The notes under the pieces are model-generated. The model did not search any database, was not told the origin of the DNA, and saw nothing but the letters and a program-made list of their open reading frames with translations. A DNA stretch of 64,000 bases. Source: Fredinandcohnia onubensis. GTDB taxonomy: Bacteria > Bacillota > Bacilli > Bacillales > Bacillaceae_L. The first letter of the stretch is position 1; each line of letters starts with the position of its first letter. A program made the translations under genes and the position numbers. Location of the stretch: the NCBI RefSeq assembly GCF_002734215.1, contig NZ_NSEB01000007.1:260057-324056 (forward strand). The letters are read 5' to 3'. Positions 40,057 to 50,293 of this stretch are shown here, piece after piece.

Positions 40057-42138
40057 TTATTTACTGACCGTTGAATCACTGAAATCAAAACATGTTTGAT
40101 ATACTAATGCAATTGCTTGAACTCGATCAGTAACATTCATTTTTTGGAAAATTCTTGTAATATGATTTTTCACGGTATGTTCACTAATAAATAATTTTTC
40201 CGAGATTTCCTTATTGGTTAATCCTGTTAACAGGAGCTCAAACACATCTAATTCTCTAGATGAAAGGCCAAAGACTTCCTTTGTTATCTGGATTGTGCCT
40301 GTAATTTCTTTATGAATTGTCTCTGGTTCATTGAATGGTTCTGTAGAGATTTTCTTTTGATCGGATAGTGAAGTTATCCTCTTTTCGGAAATAAAGTTAA
40401 TCTCACTATGGCCTAGGAGAAATGCCTCGAATTTTTCCTTTATTAATGGAGGGCTTAATAAGTATCCTTGAATTTCTTCACATTTTAGCTGCCTTAAAAC
40501 TGACAGTTGCTTCTCTGTCTCTACTCCTTCTGCAATTACGGACATATTTAAATTATGTGCTAATGAAATGATGGCTTCTGTTAATACAGTTTCGTTAGGG
40601 GAGCCGTTAGAAATTTCTTGAATAAAAGTCTTATCTATTTTCAGCGCATGAATTGGGAAACGTCTCAAATAGCTTAAGGACGAGTAGCCAGTCCCGAAAT
40701 CATCGATACTTACCTGTACGCCCATATCCTTTAATTGATGAAGAGTCTTAGAAATCACTGCCTCATTTCCCAATATAACCGATTCAGTAATCTCTATTTC
40801 TAGTAAACTAGGACTTACTTTGTATTCAGATAAAATTCGTTGGATTTTATCAACTAAATCTTTTTGAAGAAAATGTTGTGCTGAAAAATTAACTGCAATT
40901 CTAATTGGAGAAAAATCATTCTTCTTCCATTCGTTCAATTGGTTACAAACAGTTGCAAGTACCCATTCACCAATCTCAATAATCTGCCCAGTTTCTTCAG
41001 CTAATGGAATAAATTCACTTGGTGACAATGTTCCCCATTTTGGATGTTCCCACCGTAATAAAGCTTCTGCACTTTTAATCTTACCGTTAGCAATTTCCAT
41101 ACGTGGTTGATAAACGATCGAAAGTTCCTGTCTTTCAATTGCCTTTCGTAAATCATTCTGCATAATAAACGTTCGATAAGATTGAAGGTTCATTCCGGAG
41201 TGATACACTTTAAAATTGTTTTTGCCTTGCTCTTTCGCGCGAAACAATGCTGTACCCGCGTTTTTCACAAGAGTTAACGGATCTTCTCCATCATAAGGAA
41301 ATATACTCAATCCAACGCTTGCTGTAAAAAACAATTCATAGTGATCAATGTAAAGTGGCTCATTAAAGGCAAAATTAATTCTTGTAGCTATATCTAATGT
41401 TTCCTCACGATCTGTATTCGGTAAAATGATGGAGAACTCATCACCACCAACTCTAGCAACAAAGTCACCTTCCCTTATTGTTGCTTTCAATCGTTTTGCA
41501 ATTTCTTTAAGCACCCGATCACCTGTATTAAAATCAAGAGAATCGTTTACATATTTGAAGTAGTCAATATCTAAAACAACAACTCCGATTGCTTGGTTCC
41601 TTTTTTTAGATTCGTTCACGCAAGTAGTTAGTTCCTCCGAAAAACTTCTTCGATTCGGCAAACCAGTCAAGTAATCATGTAATGCAATATGTTCAATTTC
41701 TTTATTCTTTTGTGCAAGTAATTCTGATTGCTTCATTAGCTGTTTTTTTATTGTATAGATTTCAACGAAGCCATCAACTTTTGCTTTTAATACAATTGGG
41801 TCAACCGGCTTTAAGATATAATCAATTGCCCCAACCGAATATCCTCTAAAAATATGATCCGAATCCATGTTATTAGCAGTTATAAATAAAAGTGGAATAT
41901 TTTTTGTTTTCTCACGAGCTTTGATTATTTTCGCAGTTTCAATTCCATCAATTCCTGGCATTTGAACATCTAATAAAATGACAGCGAATTCGTATTTCAA
42001 AAGACACTTTAAAGCTTCTTCTCCAGAATTAGCTTTAATTAGGTTATAATCATCTCTTTCAATAATAGCCTCCAAGGCTAATAGATTCTCTGGGCGGTCA
42101 TCCACTAAGAGAATATTTATTTTTTCAACAACTGCCAT
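40057..42138 (-). CDS. Response regulator fused to GGDEF, EAL and LuxR-type DNA-binding domains
   Basis: 693 residues from the ATG at 42138 (GGGGTGGAG just upstream; an in-frame ATG 24 bases earlier has no site). REC (about 1-125) with DDRPEN and LLDVQMPGIDG; GGDEF (about 155-320) with intact VGGDEF and an I-site REGD five residues before it; EAL (about 330-580) with AEALLRW, NFSAQHF, EITES, DDFGTGYSSL and AEGVET all intact; LuxR helix-turn-helix (about 630-690) with LSSRELDVFELLLTGLTNKEISEKLF. So it may both make and break c-di-GMP and bind DNA. It sits directly upstream of the hybrid kinase, its likely phosphodonor. Confidence 0.92.
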   Translation of the reverse strand: MAVVEKINILLVDDRPENLLALEAIIERDDYNLIKANSGEEALKCLLKYEFAVILLDVQMPGIDGIETAKIIKAREKTKNIPLLFITANNMDSDHIFRGYSVGAIDYILKPVDPIVLKAKVDGFVEIYTIKKQLMKQSELLAQKNKEIEHIALHDYLTGLPNRRSFSEELTTCVNESKKRNQAIGVVVLDIDYFKYVNDSLDFNTGDRVLKEIAKRLKATIREGDFVARVGGDEFSIILPNTDREETLDIATRINFAFNEPLYIDHYELFFTASVGLSIFPYDGEDPLTLVKNAGTALFRAKEQGKNNFKVYHSGMNLQSYRTFIMQNDLRKAIERQELSIVYQPRMEIANGKIKSAEALLRWEHPKWGTLSPSEFIPLAEETGQIIEIGEWVLATVCNQLNEWKKNDFSPIRIAVNFSAQHFLQKDLVDKIQRILSEYKVSPSLLEIEITESVILGNEAVISKTLHQLKDMGVQVSIDDFGTGYSSLSYLRRFPIHALKIDKTFIQEISNGSPNETVLTEAIISLAHNLNMSVIAEGVETEKQLSVLRQLKCEEIQGYLLSPPLIKEKFEAFLLGHSEINFISEKRITSLSDQKKISTEPFNEPETIHKEITGTIQITKEVFGLSSRELDVFELLLTGLTNKEISEKLFISEHTVKNHITRIFQKMNVTDRVQAIALVYQTCFDFSDSTVSK

Positions 42139-42242
42139 TACTCCACCCCTGTTATTTTCCATATACTCTGTTATAGGATATCATACCTATATCTTTGGGT
42201 GGAGTTTATTTTAAGTGTTAAATGGACTAGTTTTTTCCATAT

Positions 42243-42290
42243 GTAAAAAAGAGAGAGCACCCCTAATTATTCATTTGGGGTTGCTCTTAG
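42243..42290 (-). terminator. Terminator of the PAS-GGDEF-EAL-PilZ gene
   Basis: AGAGCACCCC (42254-42263) / GGGGTTGCTCT (42277-42287) with a bulge; on the minus strand a T run follows (42250-42245). The stem overlaps the last codons of the gene. Confidence 0.75.
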
Positions 42291-45248
42291 TAAATAACTA
42301 ATTTTTTCTTCTTTCACAAAATCACAATTTGGGACAAATGGGTTATTACGCAATTGTAGAGAGAAATGATTTAAAAACTTTACGAGCGCATCTCTTTGAG
42401 TCTCATCCATACTGAACTTAAGACCATATTGGAAGATTCCCTTCACTTCTTCTTTCCACACAACATGACCATTTAAGGTAATAATCTCCCCCATAATCTT
42501 AGTTTTGAATTGATAGGTGATATCCGGGCGTACAGGTAACTGAATAGTCGATAAAAATCTTAACCCACCTGGCCCAATGTCTTCAATTAGGATCTCCGTA
42601 TTCCCTAACTCAACCTGATTTCCAAGTATAGTAGTTAAAGTCATTTGGGAACTTAGTGGAAATAAAAGATTAATCCTGTAATATCGCCTTCTATTTGGGA
42701 ATTTTGCAGTATCGCTATTAAAAGTTGGCTTCAAAATCATTTTTCTTAATAAATTTTGAAAAGTCTCTTCTGGTACTGGTTTGCTGAAGATATACCCTTG
42801 AATTTCTTGACATTCCTGTTGTCTTAAGAATGATAGCTGTTCAATTGTTTCCACACCTTCTGCTACAACATTCATGTCTAAACCTTTCGCCATAAAAATA
42901 AGAGATTTAATAATGGTTTCAACATTATTTGTCTTTGCAATGTGTTTCGTAAAAGACTGATCTATCTTAATTGTATCAATAGGGTAATCCTTTAAATAAG
43001 TGATAGAGGAATAGCCTGTTCCAAAGTCATCTAGGGCAATTTTAAACCCAATGCCCTTCATATATTGCAAAGCTAGCTTAACCGCTTCCTCATGCTTAAT
43101 CATGGTAGTTTCCGTAATTTCAAACTCAATTAATGAAGGGTCTGTATTGTTTTTTTCCAGAATAGTACCCAACCTTACTTTCCAATCACTTTTTAAGAAA
43201 CGTTGCGCTGATATATTCACAGAAATAGGGACTATTTCAAGATTTTGCTGTTTCCAATTGGTAATATTTTGACACACTTGCTCTAATACCCAATCACCAA
43301 TTTCATTAATATAACCCGTTTCTTCTGCAAGTGGGATAAATTCAAGTGGTGATACTAGCCCCCAAACGGGATGTTCCCATCGCACTAAAGCTTCAGCACT
43401 AACAATTTTGCCTGTACCTGAATTAACCCTTGGTTGAAAATAAACAACTAATTGATTGTTTTCAATTGATTTTCTTAAATCCCTCTCAAGGTAAAACTGT
43501 TTGAAAGAGTTAATACTTAATGAAGAGGAATAAATTTGATATGTATTTTTACCACTTGCCTTTGCCCTATACAAAGCTGCATCCGCATTTTTTATTAATT
43601 CCTCAATCGTTTTTCCGTTCTCGGGAAATGTACTAATTCCAACACTTGTTGTTATGAGTAATTCGAAATCTTCAATATTAAATGGTACGTCTAGACAGTC
43701 AATGATTAACTTAGCGGCCTTAATTGGGTAATCTGATTCTTCATAATCCCATAAAATAATGCCAAATTCATCGCCACCTAATCGTGCAAATAACGTGTTT
43801 TTGTTCAGCAACATATTTACTCTTTGACTAAACTCAAAAAGCAATTTATCTCCAATTTGGTGTCCCAGTGATTCATTGATGTTTCGAAACCGGTCTAAAT
43901 CTATATATAGAATTGAAAAATGCTTGTTAATCTGGTTTGAAGCTTCCATTAGTTCTTTTATTTTATTTTCAAAAAGCATCCGATTTGGTAGTTTTGTTAA
44001 ATAATCGTGAAAAGCTAGATATTGTATTTTCTTTTCATATTCTTTTTGTTCAGTAATGTTTGAAACGATCCCATCAAGCCGTGTTACATGACCGTTCTGA
44101 TCCAAAACAGGTAGTACCTGTTCTTGAACCCACACAATTTCTCCATTTCGATGAATGATCCGGTATTGATGAAAGAGATTTTCTCCTTTTAATTTTTTCT
44201 GTTGGTTATGATGATATTCAGTATAATCGTCTGGATGGATTAGTGAATCCCAGGAAATCCGATTCCCTAAATCAGAAGGAGAATATCCTGTAATTGCCTC
44301 AATTCCTTTTGAGACCAAATTGTATTCACCTTTTTTTACGTCTAGTGACCAAATACCTACCTCCAAATTATCAAAGATATGTTGTATTTGATTTTCACTT
44401 TCTTTAAGCTTTAGTTCTGCAGTTTTTCGTTTAGTAATATCTTGAACAGTTCCTAAAAAACGAACAGGTTTCTTATTTTCGTCCAAGATTACATCTGCCT
44501 GGTTATATACATAAACAACTGTCCCATCTTTACGAAGGATTCTAAATTCAAAACTTAGATTTCTCTTTTCTTCTATAGCAGATAAAATAGTTTTATTAAA
44601 CTTCCCTTGATCTTCTGGATGAGCTAGTTCTGAAATACTATCAAAGGTCGGAACAAATCCTTCAATATTATCAATTCCAAATAGTACATACATCTGATTT
44701 GACCAATAGGCTTCATCTTCAATAATGTCGTAATCATAGCTGCCGATGGCACCTACTTTTTGTGCTAATTCAAGGCTTCCTTTGATTTTAACTAATTCTT
44801 TTTCATGTTGAACATAAGTTGTTATATCTTTTGCTACAGCATAAATAATGGTCGTGTTCCCATCACTATTTTTAATTGGTACTAGATTGACATCAATATA
44901 AATTTTTTCACCATTTGCATGTGTTATAGCTGTCTGATAATTTTGTACCTTCCCCTGTAAAGCACGTTGATAAGACTTATTTCTTTTGTATTTGTCACTA
45001 TTGTGTAAATATTGTTTTAACTTACGAGATAATTCCTTTTCATGGTAACCAAATGTTTTAAGTACTGAAGGGTTATAATGTAATAAATTCACATTTGCAT
45101 CAAATGCTAGAACAGCATGTGGATGATTATCAATTAATTCTCTTAATAGATAAGTATCATGTTCCATCATTGTATTCATTTTTTCAGATAGATCTATGGT
45201 TTCATTTGAAAACCTAGTTAATTGTTTGAAAAAAGATAGTCCTGCCAT
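42267..45248 (-). CDS. PAS-PAS-PAS-GGDEF-EAL-PilZ protein
   Basis: 993 residues, no membrane span. Three PAS domains (about 30-145, 150-275, 280-400; the first two with PAC tails such as YAVAKDITTY and GTVQDITKRK), GGDEF (405-565) with LGGDEF but without an RxxD I-site in front (LNKN there), EAL (575-830) with AEALVRW, EITETTM, LDDFGTGYSS and AEGVET, and a C-terminal PilZ-like domain (855-965) with RRRYYRI and DIGPGGLRF, close to the RxxxR and D-x-S-x-x-G c-di-GMP-binding motifs. A sensor, synthase, phosphodiesterase and receptor in one chain. AAAGGGGG before ATG. Confidence 0.92.
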   Translation of the reverse strand: MAGLSFFKQLTRFSNETIDLSEKMNTMMEHDTYLLRELIDNHPHAVLAFDANVNLLHYNPSVLKTFGYHEKELSRKLKQYLHNSDKYKRNKSYQRALQGKVQNYQTAITHANGEKIYIDVNLVPIKNSDGNTTIIYAVAKDITTYVQHEKELVKIKGSLELAQKVGAIGSYDYDIIEDEAYWSNQMYVLFGIDNIEGFVPTFDSISELAHPEDQGKFNKTILSAIEEKRNLSFEFRILRKDGTVVYVYNQADVILDENKKPVRFLGTVQDITKRKTAELKLKESENQIQHIFDNLEVGIWSLDVKKGEYNLVSKGIEAITGYSPSDLGNRISWDSLIHPDDYTEYHHNQQKKLKGENLFHQYRIIHRNGEIVWVQEQVLPVLDQNGHVTRLDGIVSNITEQKEYEKKIQYLAFHDYLTKLPNRMLFENKIKELMEASNQINKHFSILYIDLDRFRNINESLGHQIGDKLLFEFSQRVNMLLNKNTLFARLGGDEFGIILWDYEESDYPIKAAKLIIDCLDVPFNIEDFELLITTSVGISTFPENGKTIEELIKNADAALYRAKASGKNTYQIYSSSLSINSFKQFYLERDLRKSIENNQLVVYFQPRVNSGTGKIVSAEALVRWEHPVWGLVSPLEFIPLAEETGYINEIGDWVLEQVCQNITNWKQQNLEIVPISVNISAQRFLKSDWKVRLGTILEKNNTDPSLIEFEITETTMIKHEEAVKLALQYMKGIGFKIALDDFGTGYSSITYLKDYPIDTIKIDQSFTKHIAKTNNVETIIKSLIFMAKGLDMNVVAEGVETIEQLSFLRQQECQEIQGYIFSKPVPEETFQNLLRKMILKPTFNSDTAKFPNRRRYYRINLLFPLSSQMTLTTILGNQVELGNTEILIEDIGPGGLRFLSTIQLPVRPDITYQFKTKIMGEIITLNGHVVWKEEVKGIFQYGLKFSMDETQRDALVKFLNHFSLQLRNNPFVPNCDFVKEEKISYLLRATPNE

Positions 45249-45274
45249 TTTTATCCCCCTTTAGGCTTATCCTT

Positions 45275-46591
45275 CTATAACGAAAATGTATTTCCCCCAA
45301 GTGATTTGGATTTATATAGATTCTCATCAGCCTTTTTAAACAATTCTTCTGTATCTGTTCCATGATGTGGGTAAAAGGAAATACCGATGCTAGTTGTTAT
45401 ATTCAGCACGTGTTCTTTTATTTCCATAGGCTGGCTTACTACATTCAAAATCCGATTCGAAATATCTATTACTTGCTGCTTGTCTATTATTTCTGGAATA
45501 ACAACCGTAAATTCATCCCCACCTACTCGTGAAAGTGTATCCGTGTCGCGAATCACTCTACGTATTCGATTGGAGAATTCTTTAATAACTTCATCCCCGA
45601 TATCATGACCATGATTATCATTTATTTGTTTGAAATTGTCACAATCTAATACCATTAAAGCTGTCCATTTCCCTCTACGATCAGTTGTAAACATGGACTG
45701 TTGGAGCCTTTCTATAAATATTCGTCTATTTGGCAGACCCGTCAAATGGTCATAAAAGGCAAGTTTCTCTAACTTTTTTACTTTTCTCTTGTATTCAGTG
45801 ATGTCCCACGAAATCACTACTATTTTTTCAAGTTGTCCTTCTGAGCTTAAAACGGGTATTAAGTCTGAATGTAACCATATAAAATGACCATCCTGGTGTT
45901 TACGCCTTACTTCAATTTCCACATTTTCCTTTGTTTCAATCAGGTTTAGATATACGTCGTTCATTTTTTCTCTGTCATCGGGATGTACGGTCTCAAGGAA
46001 TGATTTACTAATCATCTTTTGTTTAGGGTATCCTAAAATATCCTCAATTGAAGGAGAAACATAAGTAATATTACCTTCTGGTGTAAGTACTTTGATGATA
46101 TCAACAGAATTCTCCGCGATGATTCGAAAGGTTTCTTCACTTTCTCTTCTTGCTTGTTCGGCCCTTTTATATTGTTGAAGTTCTTTAAGTCTCAATGTTT
46201 TATCTGTTACATCGCGTACAATTGCAACAAGATATACAATTTCTCCATCAATGATTGGAGTTAGTACCGTTTCATTAATCATAATTTGGCCATCTAGAAG
46301 TGTAGTCTCGTCTTCAAATGTCACTACTGTTTTAGAGATTACTGCCTTTTCATAAAACGTTCTCAAATATTGAGCTTTTTCTTTTGGCAAATATTCATCC
46401 ATCGTCTTACCAAAGAGAGTTTCATCGGTAGTAAGAATAGATAATCCTGCCTGGTTAGCAAACAAATATGTATATTGAGATTGATCAACCTGAAGAATAT
46501 ATAGGATATCTTTTAAACTATTAAATGCCGTAGCTACGAGATTAATTAATTCACCAATACTTTTTTGCTCAAACATTTTGATAAAATTCAT
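45275..46591 (-). CDS. PAS-PAS-GGDEF diguanylate cyclase
   Basis: 438 residues: PAS 1 (about 10-130), PAS 2 (145-265, with VVISWDITEYKRK) and GGDEF (275-438) with intact VGGDEF and an I-site RDTD five residues earlier, so an active, product-inhibited cyclase is likely. It lies 26 bases upstream of the PAS-GGDEF-EAL-PilZ gene on the same strand and is probably in one operon with it. Soluble. GGAGA precedes the ATG. Confidence 0.92.
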   Translation of the reverse strand: MNFIKMFEQKSIGELINLVATAFNSLKDILYILQVDQSQYTYLFANQAGLSILTTDETLFGKTMDEYLPKEKAQYLRTFYEKAVISKTVVTFEDETTLLDGQIMINETVLTPIIDGEIVYLVAIVRDVTDKTLRLKELQQYKRAEQARRESEETFRIIAENSVDIIKVLTPEGNITYVSPSIEDILGYPKQKMISKSFLETVHPDDREKMNDVYLNLIETKENVEIEVRRKHQDGHFIWLHSDLIPVLSSEGQLEKIVVISWDITEYKRKVKKLEKLAFYDHLTGLPNRRIFIERLQQSMFTTDRRGKWTALMVLDCDNFKQINDNHGHDIGDEVIKEFSNRIRRVIRDTDTLSRVGGDEFTVVIPEIIDKQQVIDISNRILNVVSQPMEIKEHVLNITTSIGISFYPHHGTDTEELFKKADENLYKSKSLGGNTFSL

Positions 46592-46786
46592 ATTCGTTTC
46601 TCCATAATTCCTAAATGATAATTAATTCATGATTGATTTTTTATTATTTTCATCTTTAAATCTATTTTGCCGGAAATTGTCAAAATAATGTATCACCATC
46701 TATTCTTATTCATATAGGAACCCATTCTTATTTCTAATTAGGAAGGTATTCCTATCTTCCTTATAGGAACATCAAAAGAGGTAGAA

Positions 46787-46820
46787 AAAAAATACTACTG
46801 ATTACCATTCAGTAGTAGGT
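46787..46820 (-). terminator. Terminator of the CBO0543-family gene
   Basis: Minus strand TACTACTGA-ATGGTAA-TCAGTAGTA followed by eight T. Confidence 0.9.
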
Positions 46821-46837
46821 GTGATATTTATGTTAGT

Positions 46838-47368
46838 TTACCGAAACACTGTGGAAGGAACATCAAAGATATGCCAAAGAAAGAGGATAAATATGAGCGA
46901 GGCAACCCAGGCACGAATTGGCCGCACATAATGTAATCGAAGAATGGAGAACATCACGAGGTTAAATAATACTGACCACCCCAAGCTCCAATCATGATTA
47001 TATTTTATAAGTCCAACGAATAAATCCACAGCTTCATTCACAGCATAAATGCCGCCCCATATTAAGATATAGAACAATTGCTTTATCCAAGTGCTTTCTT
47101 CTGGGTATTTTCCTAAAAAGATGAGTATGGTTGCTGGATATTTTATAGCCATTATTGAAAAAACGATATGTGTGTTGGTCAGTCCAATTCCTTCATCAAC
47201 ACCTTGAGGGGTATATGTCCACATAGCAAACTTGTCAGATAACAAGTATAAATAAAGAAAATCCCCCAATAGTAAAAAGAGGTAGGTTGGATAGTATTTT
47301 TTATAATTTCTCCAATCTCCCCAAATAAATAATGCTGCTAGCCAAATTAACCCATAGATTGCATTCAC
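46838..47368 (-). CDS. CBO0543-family membrane protein
   Basis: 176 residues with five or six membrane spans. The family pattern of Trp-rich ends (YGLIWLAALFIWGDW), GDFLYLY in span 2 and GGIYAVNEAVDLFVG in the middle is present. Found in spore-forming Firmicutes; function unknown. Single gene with terminator. Confidence 0.82.
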   Translation of the reverse strand: MNAIYGLIWLAALFIWGDWRNYKKYYPTYLFLLLGDFLYLYLLSDKFAMWTYTPQGVDEGIGLTNTHIVFSIMAIKYPATILIFLGKYPEESTWIKQLFYILIWGGIYAVNEAVDLFVGLIKYNHDWSLGWSVLFNLVMFSILRLHYVRPIRAWVASLIFILFLWHIFDVPSTVFR

Positions 47369-47451
47369 AAAAAGGCACCTCAGTAACTCTAACTGTAAAA
47401 ATTTTGAAGTTACCTTCTATTGTTTCCTAATAATAGTTTATATAGACAAAA

Positions 47452-47480
47452 AAACACGCTGCCAAATAGACAGCGCGTTT
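47452..47480 (-). terminator. Terminator of the SulP gene
   Basis: AAACACGCTG (47452-47461) / CAGCGCGTTT (47471-47480); A run to the left gives a T run on the minus strand. Confidence 0.88.
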
Positions 47481-47487
47481 CCCTATC

Positions 47488-48966
47488 TTATTGATTTCCT
47501 GCTTTTTCAAGAGCACCTGGTGTCTTGTAGACTGCAAGCTTTTCAACTAATTTATTGCTTTCTTTATTTAATCCTTTAATGTTTACTTTAATGCCATTTT
47601 GATGATATTTAAACACGACTTTATCAATTGCGCCTACTGCAGAGTCGTCCCAAAGGTGGGCGTTTGATAGTTCTAAATCAATTTCCTTCACATCTTCTTT
47701 GTAATCAAAGCTATTAACAAAGTCAGTAACTGAAGCGAAGAATAGCTGTCCTGAAACATGGTACACTTTCTTTTGCGAGTTCTTTGCTGAAAGACTTGTA
47801 ACTTTTACTTTTGAAATCTTAGAAGCAAAGAAAATTGCACTCAGAATGATTCCAATTAAAACACCTTTTGATAGGTCGTGTGTCTGTAAAACTGTGATCA
47901 CTGTTACAACCATGACAATTGTATCCGTAATTGGAACCTTATGGAGAGTGCGTAATGCAGACCAGTCAAACGTTCCAATCGAAACCATGAACATCACCCC
48001 AACAAGGGCTGCCATTGGAATCTGAACTAAGAAATCTTTAAGTACTAAGATTAAGACCATTAAAAATACTCCGGCTACAAACGCAGAAAGTCTTCCACGA
48101 CCACCTGATTTGACGTTAATGACAGATTGTCCGATCATCGCACAACCAGCCATACCCCCAAAGAAACCAGAGACAATATTTGCTATCCCTTGCCCACGTG
48201 CTTCTTTATTTTTATCACTATCTGTATCTGTCATATCATCAACAATCGAAGCTGTTAATAATGACTCAACTAATCCAACAATTGCGATCGATAAAGAATA
48301 AGGGAATATAATTTTTAATGTTTCAAAATTCAACGGTATATCAGGGAGTAAAAAAATGGGTAATGTTGATGGAAGTTCCCCCATATCTCCAATTGTCCGA
48401 ACTCCACTATTGGTTAATACTGCGATTACTGTCATAACAATGATAGCTACTAATGGTGATGGAACAGCCTTTGTAAAACGCGGAAAGATATAAATAATGG
48501 CTAAGGCTCCTGCTACCATTGCGTACATTTGCCATGATTCACCTGCAAAATGCGGTAATTGAGCCGCAAATATAAGGATCGCAAGTGAGTTCACGAAACC
48601 CGTCATGACTGAACGAGGGACAAATTTCATTAGTCTCCCAAGTTTTAATACACCCATGATAATTTGGATAATTCCCGTTAAAATCGTTGCAGCAAGTAAG
48701 TATTGGAGGCCATAATCTGCAACCAATGTTACCATTAACAATGCAGTTGCACCTGTTGCTGCAGAAATCATTCCAGGTCTTCCTCCAACAAATGCAATTG
48801 TGACTGCAATACAGAATGAGGCGTATAACCCTATCATTGGGTCAACTCCTGCAATTAGTGAAAAGGCAATTGCCTCAGGAATTAGCGCAAGTGCAACAAC
48901 AATCCCTGCCATGATATCTCCTCGCACATTGCCAAACCATTCAGTTTTATATGTTAATAAATTCAA
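47488..48966 (-). CDS. SulP family anion (bicarbonate/sulfate) transporter
   Basis: 492 residues from the TTG at 48966, set by AAAGAGGTG upstream; a 23-codon upstream extension has no site. About twelve to fourteen membrane spans (1-390), with the SulP start [34 protein letters not shown], and a C-terminal STAS domain (about 400-490, with [17 protein letters not shown]). Resembles BicA/YvdB. A UspA gene lies just upstream on the same strand with its own leader. Confidence 0.92.
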   Translation of the reverse strand: MNLLTYKTEWFGNVRGDIMAGIVVALALIPEAIAFSLIAGVDPMIGLYASFCIAVTIAFVGGRPGMISAATGATALLMVTLVADYGLQYLLAATILTGIIQIIMGVLKLGRLMKFVPRSVMTGFVNSLAILIFAAQLPHFAGESWQMYAMVAGALAIIYIFPRFTKAVPSPLVAIIVMTVIAVLTNSGVRTIGDMGELPSTLPIFLLPDIPLNFETLKIIFPYSLSIAIVGLVESLLTASIVDDMTDTDSDKNKEARGQGIANIVSGFFGGMAGCAMIGQSVINVKSGGRGRLSAFVAGVFLMVLILVLKDFLVQIPMAALVGVMFMVSIGTFDWSALRTLHKVPITDTIVMVVTVITVLQTHDLSKGVLIGIILSAIFFASKISKVKVTSLSAKNSQKKVYHVSGQLFFASVTDFVNSFDYKEDVKEIDLELSNAHLWDDSAVGAIDKVVFKYHQNGIKVNIKGLNKESNKLVEKLAVYKTPGALEKAGNQ

Positions 48967-49003
48967 ATCAGCACCTCTTTCTATTTTGATTAATGTTTTA
49001 CTC

Positions 49004-49091
49004 AGGCAATTGCCTTCATGTTTTTTGACTTTCAACTCTCATGAAAGTCGGGTCCGTCGTGAACAAATCAAAGTATAGCGGATTATCGCTA
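49004..49091 (-). promoter_or_regulatory. SulP promoter and structured leader
   Basis: Minus strand: -10 box TATACT (49078-49073), flanked by the inverted repeat TAGCG-N6-CGCTA (49076-49091). Then an eight-pair hairpin GACTTTCA/TGAAAGTC (49049-49042 with 49034-49027) and the palindrome AGGCAATTGCCT (49015-49004) in the leader. No known riboswitch class is recognised. Confidence 0.5.
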
Positions 49092-49221
49092 ACATGTGAA
49101 ACCGACGTGTAAACGCAAACATTTTATCTAACCTTCATTATTCTACTGTTTTCTTCTATTTTCACTACGGCTTAATAAAAATCTTAATCCTACATGGTAT
49201 ATTTTAGTGCAGTACTCAAAT

Positions 49222-49264
49222 AAAAAGACAGTCAGTTCTTTTTTAATAAAGCACTGACTGCCTT
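49222..49264 (-). terminator. Terminator of the UspA gene
   Basis: GACAGTCAGT (49227-49236) / ACTGACTGCC (49253-49262); minus-strand T run at 49226-49222. Confidence 0.82.
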
Positions 49265-49273
49265 TACTCAATA

Positions 49274-49693
49274 TTATTTTACAATTAGGACTGGACAATT
49301 TGCACGCTTTGCAACTTTATGACTAACACTTCCAAGTACAAACTCCTGTAGAACATTTAGTCCTCTACTACCAATGATGACGAGGTCAAACTGATTTTTA
49401 TTCGCATAATTTACAATAGTAGGTCCTGGTTCGCCATGAAGAAATGTTATGTCATAAGAAACACCTGATTTCCTCATTATTTGTTCAATTTCTTTTAATC
49501 GAAGTCTTCGTTTATCACCAATATCCGGAGCATTCCAATTTTCTAATACATCGGATTTGACTTTATTGTGATCGACTACATATACGATTTCAATTTTTGT
49601 ATTTAATTTTCCGTTTGTAAGCATTATTGCATGTTCAGCCGCCCGTTTGGAGTGCTCAGAACCATCTGCAGCTAATAGGATTCTATTGTACAT
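49274..49693 (-). CDS. Universal stress protein, UspA family
   Basis: 139 residues. ATP-binding UspA signature G-2x-G-9x-G(S/T): IIGSRGLNVLQEFVLGSVSHKV; start YNRILLAADGSEHSKRAAEHA. Rossmann-like alpha/beta fold, forms dimers, cytosolic. GGGAGG lies eight bases before the ATG. Its nearest downstream partner is the SulP transporter, a pairing often seen in Bacillaceae. Confidence 0.93.
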   Translation of the reverse strand: MYNRILLAADGSEHSKRAAEHAIMLTNGKLNTKIEIVYVVDHNKVKSDVLENWNAPDIGDKRRLRLKEIEQIMRKSGVSYDITFLHGEPGPTIVNYANKNQFDLVIIGSRGLNVLQEFVLGSVSHKVAKRANCPVLIVK

Positions 49694-49799
49694 AATTGAC
49701 CTCCCTATTTAATGCGCTTCTCATTAAATTCTACAATCTACTCATTCTCCTTTTCCTACATTATATTTTTATTTACCACCTTGAATTTCCTGCCGTAAG

Positions 49800-50156
49800 T
49801 TATCTAGTAAGCACCAAAATCTCATTGAAAGTATCTAACGTTAGTTGGGGATCCGGATCTTCATGTTGTTTTTTTGGAACATTAAAATTTGTTAATACAA
49901 AATGATGCTTAGCCTCGATGTCATGTCTTGCCAAAATATGCTTACAGCATGCTAGATGGCAACCGTCAATCGCAATGATATCCCTTCCTGATTTTGCTGT
50001 TTTAACAAGTGGTTTTACATCTCCGCCTACACCTGCAATGCAAGACATTTCAGCAATATCTTCTCGATCCATTTTTATTGCAATTGTATTTGCAGTTTGT
50101 GCAGCGGACGAACAACCTGAACAAGAGTACACTAGAGGCAAATTATTTTTTTCCAC
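49800..50156 (-). CDS. DGC-domain putative zinc-binding protein
   Basis: 118 residues, GTG start after GGGAGGG. Cys pattern CSGCSSAAQTANTIA at the N-terminus and DGCHLACCKHIL in the middle are diagnostic for the DGC family, probably metal-binding through Cys and His. Function unknown in the family. Monocistronic. Confidence 0.85.
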   Translation of the reverse strand: MEKNNLPLVYSCSGCSSAAQTANTIAIKMDREDIAEMSCIAGVGGDVKPLVKTAKSGRDIIAIDGCHLACCKHILARHDIEAKHHFVLTNFNVPKKQHEDPDPQLTLDTFNEILVLTR

Positions 50157-50263
50157 TTTCTATCCCTCCCTTTATAATTGGAATCTATTTTAGTTTATTT
50201 ACCATTTTATTTCAGTGAGGTACATCACCTTTTTCAGACTTTTTGAAGGATACCCATAATAAA

Positions 50264-50288
50264 AGAAGCTACCCATTGGCAGCTTCTT
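50264..50288 (-). terminator. Terminator of spoVR
   Basis: AGAAGCT (50264-50270) / AGCTTCT (50281-50287) with inner CC/GG; T run on the minus strand. Confidence 0.8.
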
Positions 50289-50293
50289 TCTAT

